7,275 bases of DNA, from the NCBI GenBank assembly GCA_002437405.1, contig DJPO01000071.1:1-7275 (forward strand), in the 5' to 3' direction. Made by a program: the position numbers and the translations under genes. This document shows positions 5,848 to 7,275 of this stretch, in pieces. How positions within the stretch are numbered: position 1 is the first letter of the stretch; every line of letters starts with the position of its first letter. The stretch is from Opitutia bacterium UBA6410 (GTDB lineage Bacteria > Verrucomicrobiota > Verrucomicrobiia > Opitutales > Intestinicryptomonadaceae). Under the pieces are notes generated by a model. The model worked only from the letters and a program-made list of their open reading frames with translations, was not told the DNA's origin and did no database searches.

Positions 5848-7197
5848 CTACTTCAAATGTCCGAAAACGCGCTTATGCTCGATTAGCACAAAGACAAGAG
5901 TCGCCAGAAACGCCGAGAAGTCGCCGACGGGGAAGCTCGCCCACAAGCCGTTTAACCCGAAAAAATGCGGCAGGATCAGCATCGCGGGGACGAGGAATGC
6001 GAGCTGCCGCAACATCGTGAGCGTTATGGAAATGCGCGGGCGTTTTGTGGACTGGAAGTATCCCGAAGCGATTATGTTTATCCCGATGAACGGATACCCC
6101 GCGACCATCAGCCGCAGTGCGGTTTCGCCCATATCCAAGAGGGCGGATTCTTCGCCCAGAAAGATGTTGAAAATCGCGCGCGGGCAGATTTCGGCGACGA
6201 GGAAGCCCGACGTGCAAATGAGTGTCGCGAAAAACAACGCCCTGCCGAACGCGCGCCTGACGCGCTTGAGGTTCTCCGCGCCCCAGTTGTAGCCGATTAT
6301 CGGCTGGACTCCCATACTCAGCCCCACGACGGGCAGGAAGAGGAAGAACGTAACTGTAGCGCAGACGCCGATTACCGTGAGCGCGGGTTCGGCTCCGTAT
6401 TTGCGAGCCTGCAAGACCATCACCGAGACCGCGACTGCCGCCAGAGTCTGCAAGATGAACGCGGGCGAGCCCGCCGACAAAATCTCCCGAACCGCCGCCA
6501 CCGACGGGAAGATGTTTTTTCGACGAACCTTCAAGACGCTGAATCCGCCGAAATAATAGACGAGTACGACCGCCGAAGCGCACGCCTGCGCGGTAATCGT
6601 CGCCAACGCCGCCCCGCGAACTCCCCAGCCGAAGACGACCAAAAAGAGCCAGTCGAGCGCAACATTGGTAAGTCCGCCCACGAGAATCACGGACATCGCC
6701 AAGACGGGGCGGCCTTCGACGCGTATTAAGTTATTTATTCCGTAGGAGATTTGGTCGAAGACCATACCCGCCAAGATGACGGAAAAGTAGGCGCAGGCGT
6801 CGGGGAGAATTTTTTCGGTTGCGCCGAAGAACGTTAAAATCTGCGGCAAAAACGGCATACCGATGCAAGCCGCCAAGAGGGAGACGAAGGCGTAAAGCAC
6901 GAATGCCTGTGCGAGGTATTTTTCGGCGAGTTCGCGTTTGCCCGCGCCGAGGACGATAGACATAACGGTGGCCGCGCCCTGACCGATAGTCATCGAGACG
7001 GCGAGGGTAAAGAGGGTGGGGGAGAAGCAGACGGTGATGGCGGCAAGGGCGTCTTCGCCGCAGACTCTGCCGACGAAGATTCTATCGGCGGCGTTATAGG
7101 CGGCGTCGACGAGAGTGGAGAGTATTGCCGGAGCTGAATATCTGAAAATCAATCGCGATATTCTCTCCGTCCCTAATTTATCGAGGGGGGAAGGCAT
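5848..7197 (-). CDS. MATE family efflux transporter (MepA/NorM-like)
   Basis: This 449-residue integral membrane protein is strongly hydrophobic throughout and fits the 12-helix MATE fold of about 440-460 residues, made of two MatE repeats (roughly 15-175 and 235-400). Signatures include LVDAAYNAADRIFVG (29-43) in the first helix, NNLIRVEGRPVLAM (155-168), NVALDWLFLVVFGWGVRGAA (178-197) and SMGVQPIIGYNWGAEN (294-309). These are typical of the MepA-like branch. The family exports drugs or other organic cations in exchange for Na+ or H+; the substrate cannot be told from sequence. The frame extends upstream to a GTG at 7236, adding 13 residues (MISRAQKTSHTGN). The ATG at 7197 is preferred because MPSPLDKLGTERISRLI resembles usual family starts and because a promoter candidate would place the transcript start just past the GTG. 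Neither has a Shine-Dalgarno. It probably forms its own transcription unit. Confidence 0.94.
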   Translation of the reverse strand: MPSPLDKLGTERISRLIFRYSAPAILSTLVDAAYNAADRIFVGRVCGEDALAAITVCFSPTLFTLAVSMTIGQGAATVMSIVLGAGKRELAEKYLAQAFVLYAFVSLLAACIGMPFLPQILTFFGATEKILPDACAYFSVILAGMVFDQISYGINNLIRVEGRPVLAMSVILVGGLTNVALDWLFLVVFGWGVRGAALATITAQACASAVVLVYYFGGFSVLKVRRKNIFPSVAAVREILSAGSPAFILQTLAAVAVSVMVLQARKYGAEPALTVIGVCATVTFFLFLPVVGLSMGVQPIIGYNWGAENLKRVRRAFGRALFFATLICTSGFLVAEICPRAIFNIFLGEESALLDMGETALRLMVAGYPFIGINIIASGYFQSTKRPRISITLTMLRQLAFLVPAMLILPHFFGLNGLWASFPVGDFSAFLATLVFVLIEHKRVFGHLK

Positions 7198-7238
7198 ATT
7201 GCCAGTGTGGGAGGTTTTTTGGGCGCGTGAAATCACCG

Positions 7239-7268
7239 TTGATACAGCGTTTCGGTCTTGTGCCGCAA
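7239..7268 (-). promoter_or_regulatory. Weak promoter candidate before the MATE gene
   Basis: The minus strand reads TTGCGG (7268-7263), an 18-base spacer and TATCAA (7244-7239). Matches to the sigma70 consensus are partial (3-4 of 6 each). If used, transcription would begin near 7232, giving a leader of about 35 bases before the ATG at 7197 and excluding the GTG at 7236. Nothing else is recognisable between 7198 and 7275. Confidence 0.22.
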
Positions 7269-7275
7269 TGGGTAC

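Noticed and set aside
5965..6729. A 254-codon open frame on the plus strand opposite the MATE gene
   Set aside because: The translation is highly charged and repetitive with no domain, while the minus strand encodes a clear MATE transporter.
7198..7236. GTG start at 7236 for the MATE gene
   Set aside because: No Shine-Dalgarno, no family resemblance in the 13 added residues, and the ATG at 7197 gives a typical MATE start. It is not fully excluded.
1..7275. Search for tRNA, rRNA, CRISPR repeats, insertion-sequence ends, toxin-antitoxin or defence genes
   Set aside because: No regularly spaced repeats, transposase motifs or RNA gene signatures were seen, and nearly all the DNA is accounted for by seven housekeeping or transport genes.

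Overview
The window is a compact run of seven genes, all on the minus strand, from a GC-rich Gram-negative bacterium. Three things point to a Gram-negative: a periplasmic TolB with a signal peptide, a system II (ResB/CcsA) cytochrome c maturation pair, and a PurM of the longer kind found in Bacteroidetes. The ResB and CcsA proteins resemble the split, short-ResB forms I associate with Bacteroidetes and the PVC bacteria. My best guess is Verrucomicrobiota or a relative, but no 16S or other marker is present, so this is inference.

Read in the direction of transcription (from high to low coordinates), there appear to be three transcription units. (1) A MATE-family multidrug or cation exporter (5848-7197) is followed by a candidate intrinsic terminator. 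(2) tolB (4538-5737), a thrH-type HAD phosphatase/phosphotransferase (3904-4527) and purM (2683-3885) are separated by only 10 and 18 bases and look like one operon. A weak promoter candidate lies before tolB and a weak terminator candidate after purM. (3) ychF (1471-2580), a short ResB-like protein (712-1467) and the 5' part of ccsA (1-722, running off the window) are packed with a 3-base gap and an 11-base overlap. A 13-base palindrome sits just upstream of ychF.

The products serve ordinary housekeeping roles: envelope integrity (TolB), amino-acid phosphate chemistry (ThrH), purine synthesis (PurM), a ribosome-associated ATPase (YchF), haem handover to apocytochrome c (ResB-CcsA) and efflux (MATE). 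The partial ccsA is easy to miss because its reading frame is open at the window edge.

I found no RNA gene, CRISPR array, insertion sequence, phage gene or defence system, and nothing that looks like an undescribed multi-gene system. The intergenic gaps (102 and 110 bases) are the only real non-coding DNA. They carry the few regulatory candidates, including two competing hairpins after the MATE gene. Only ccsA has a strong Shine-Dalgarno sequence; ychF and purM follow T-rich leaders and thrH a short A run.
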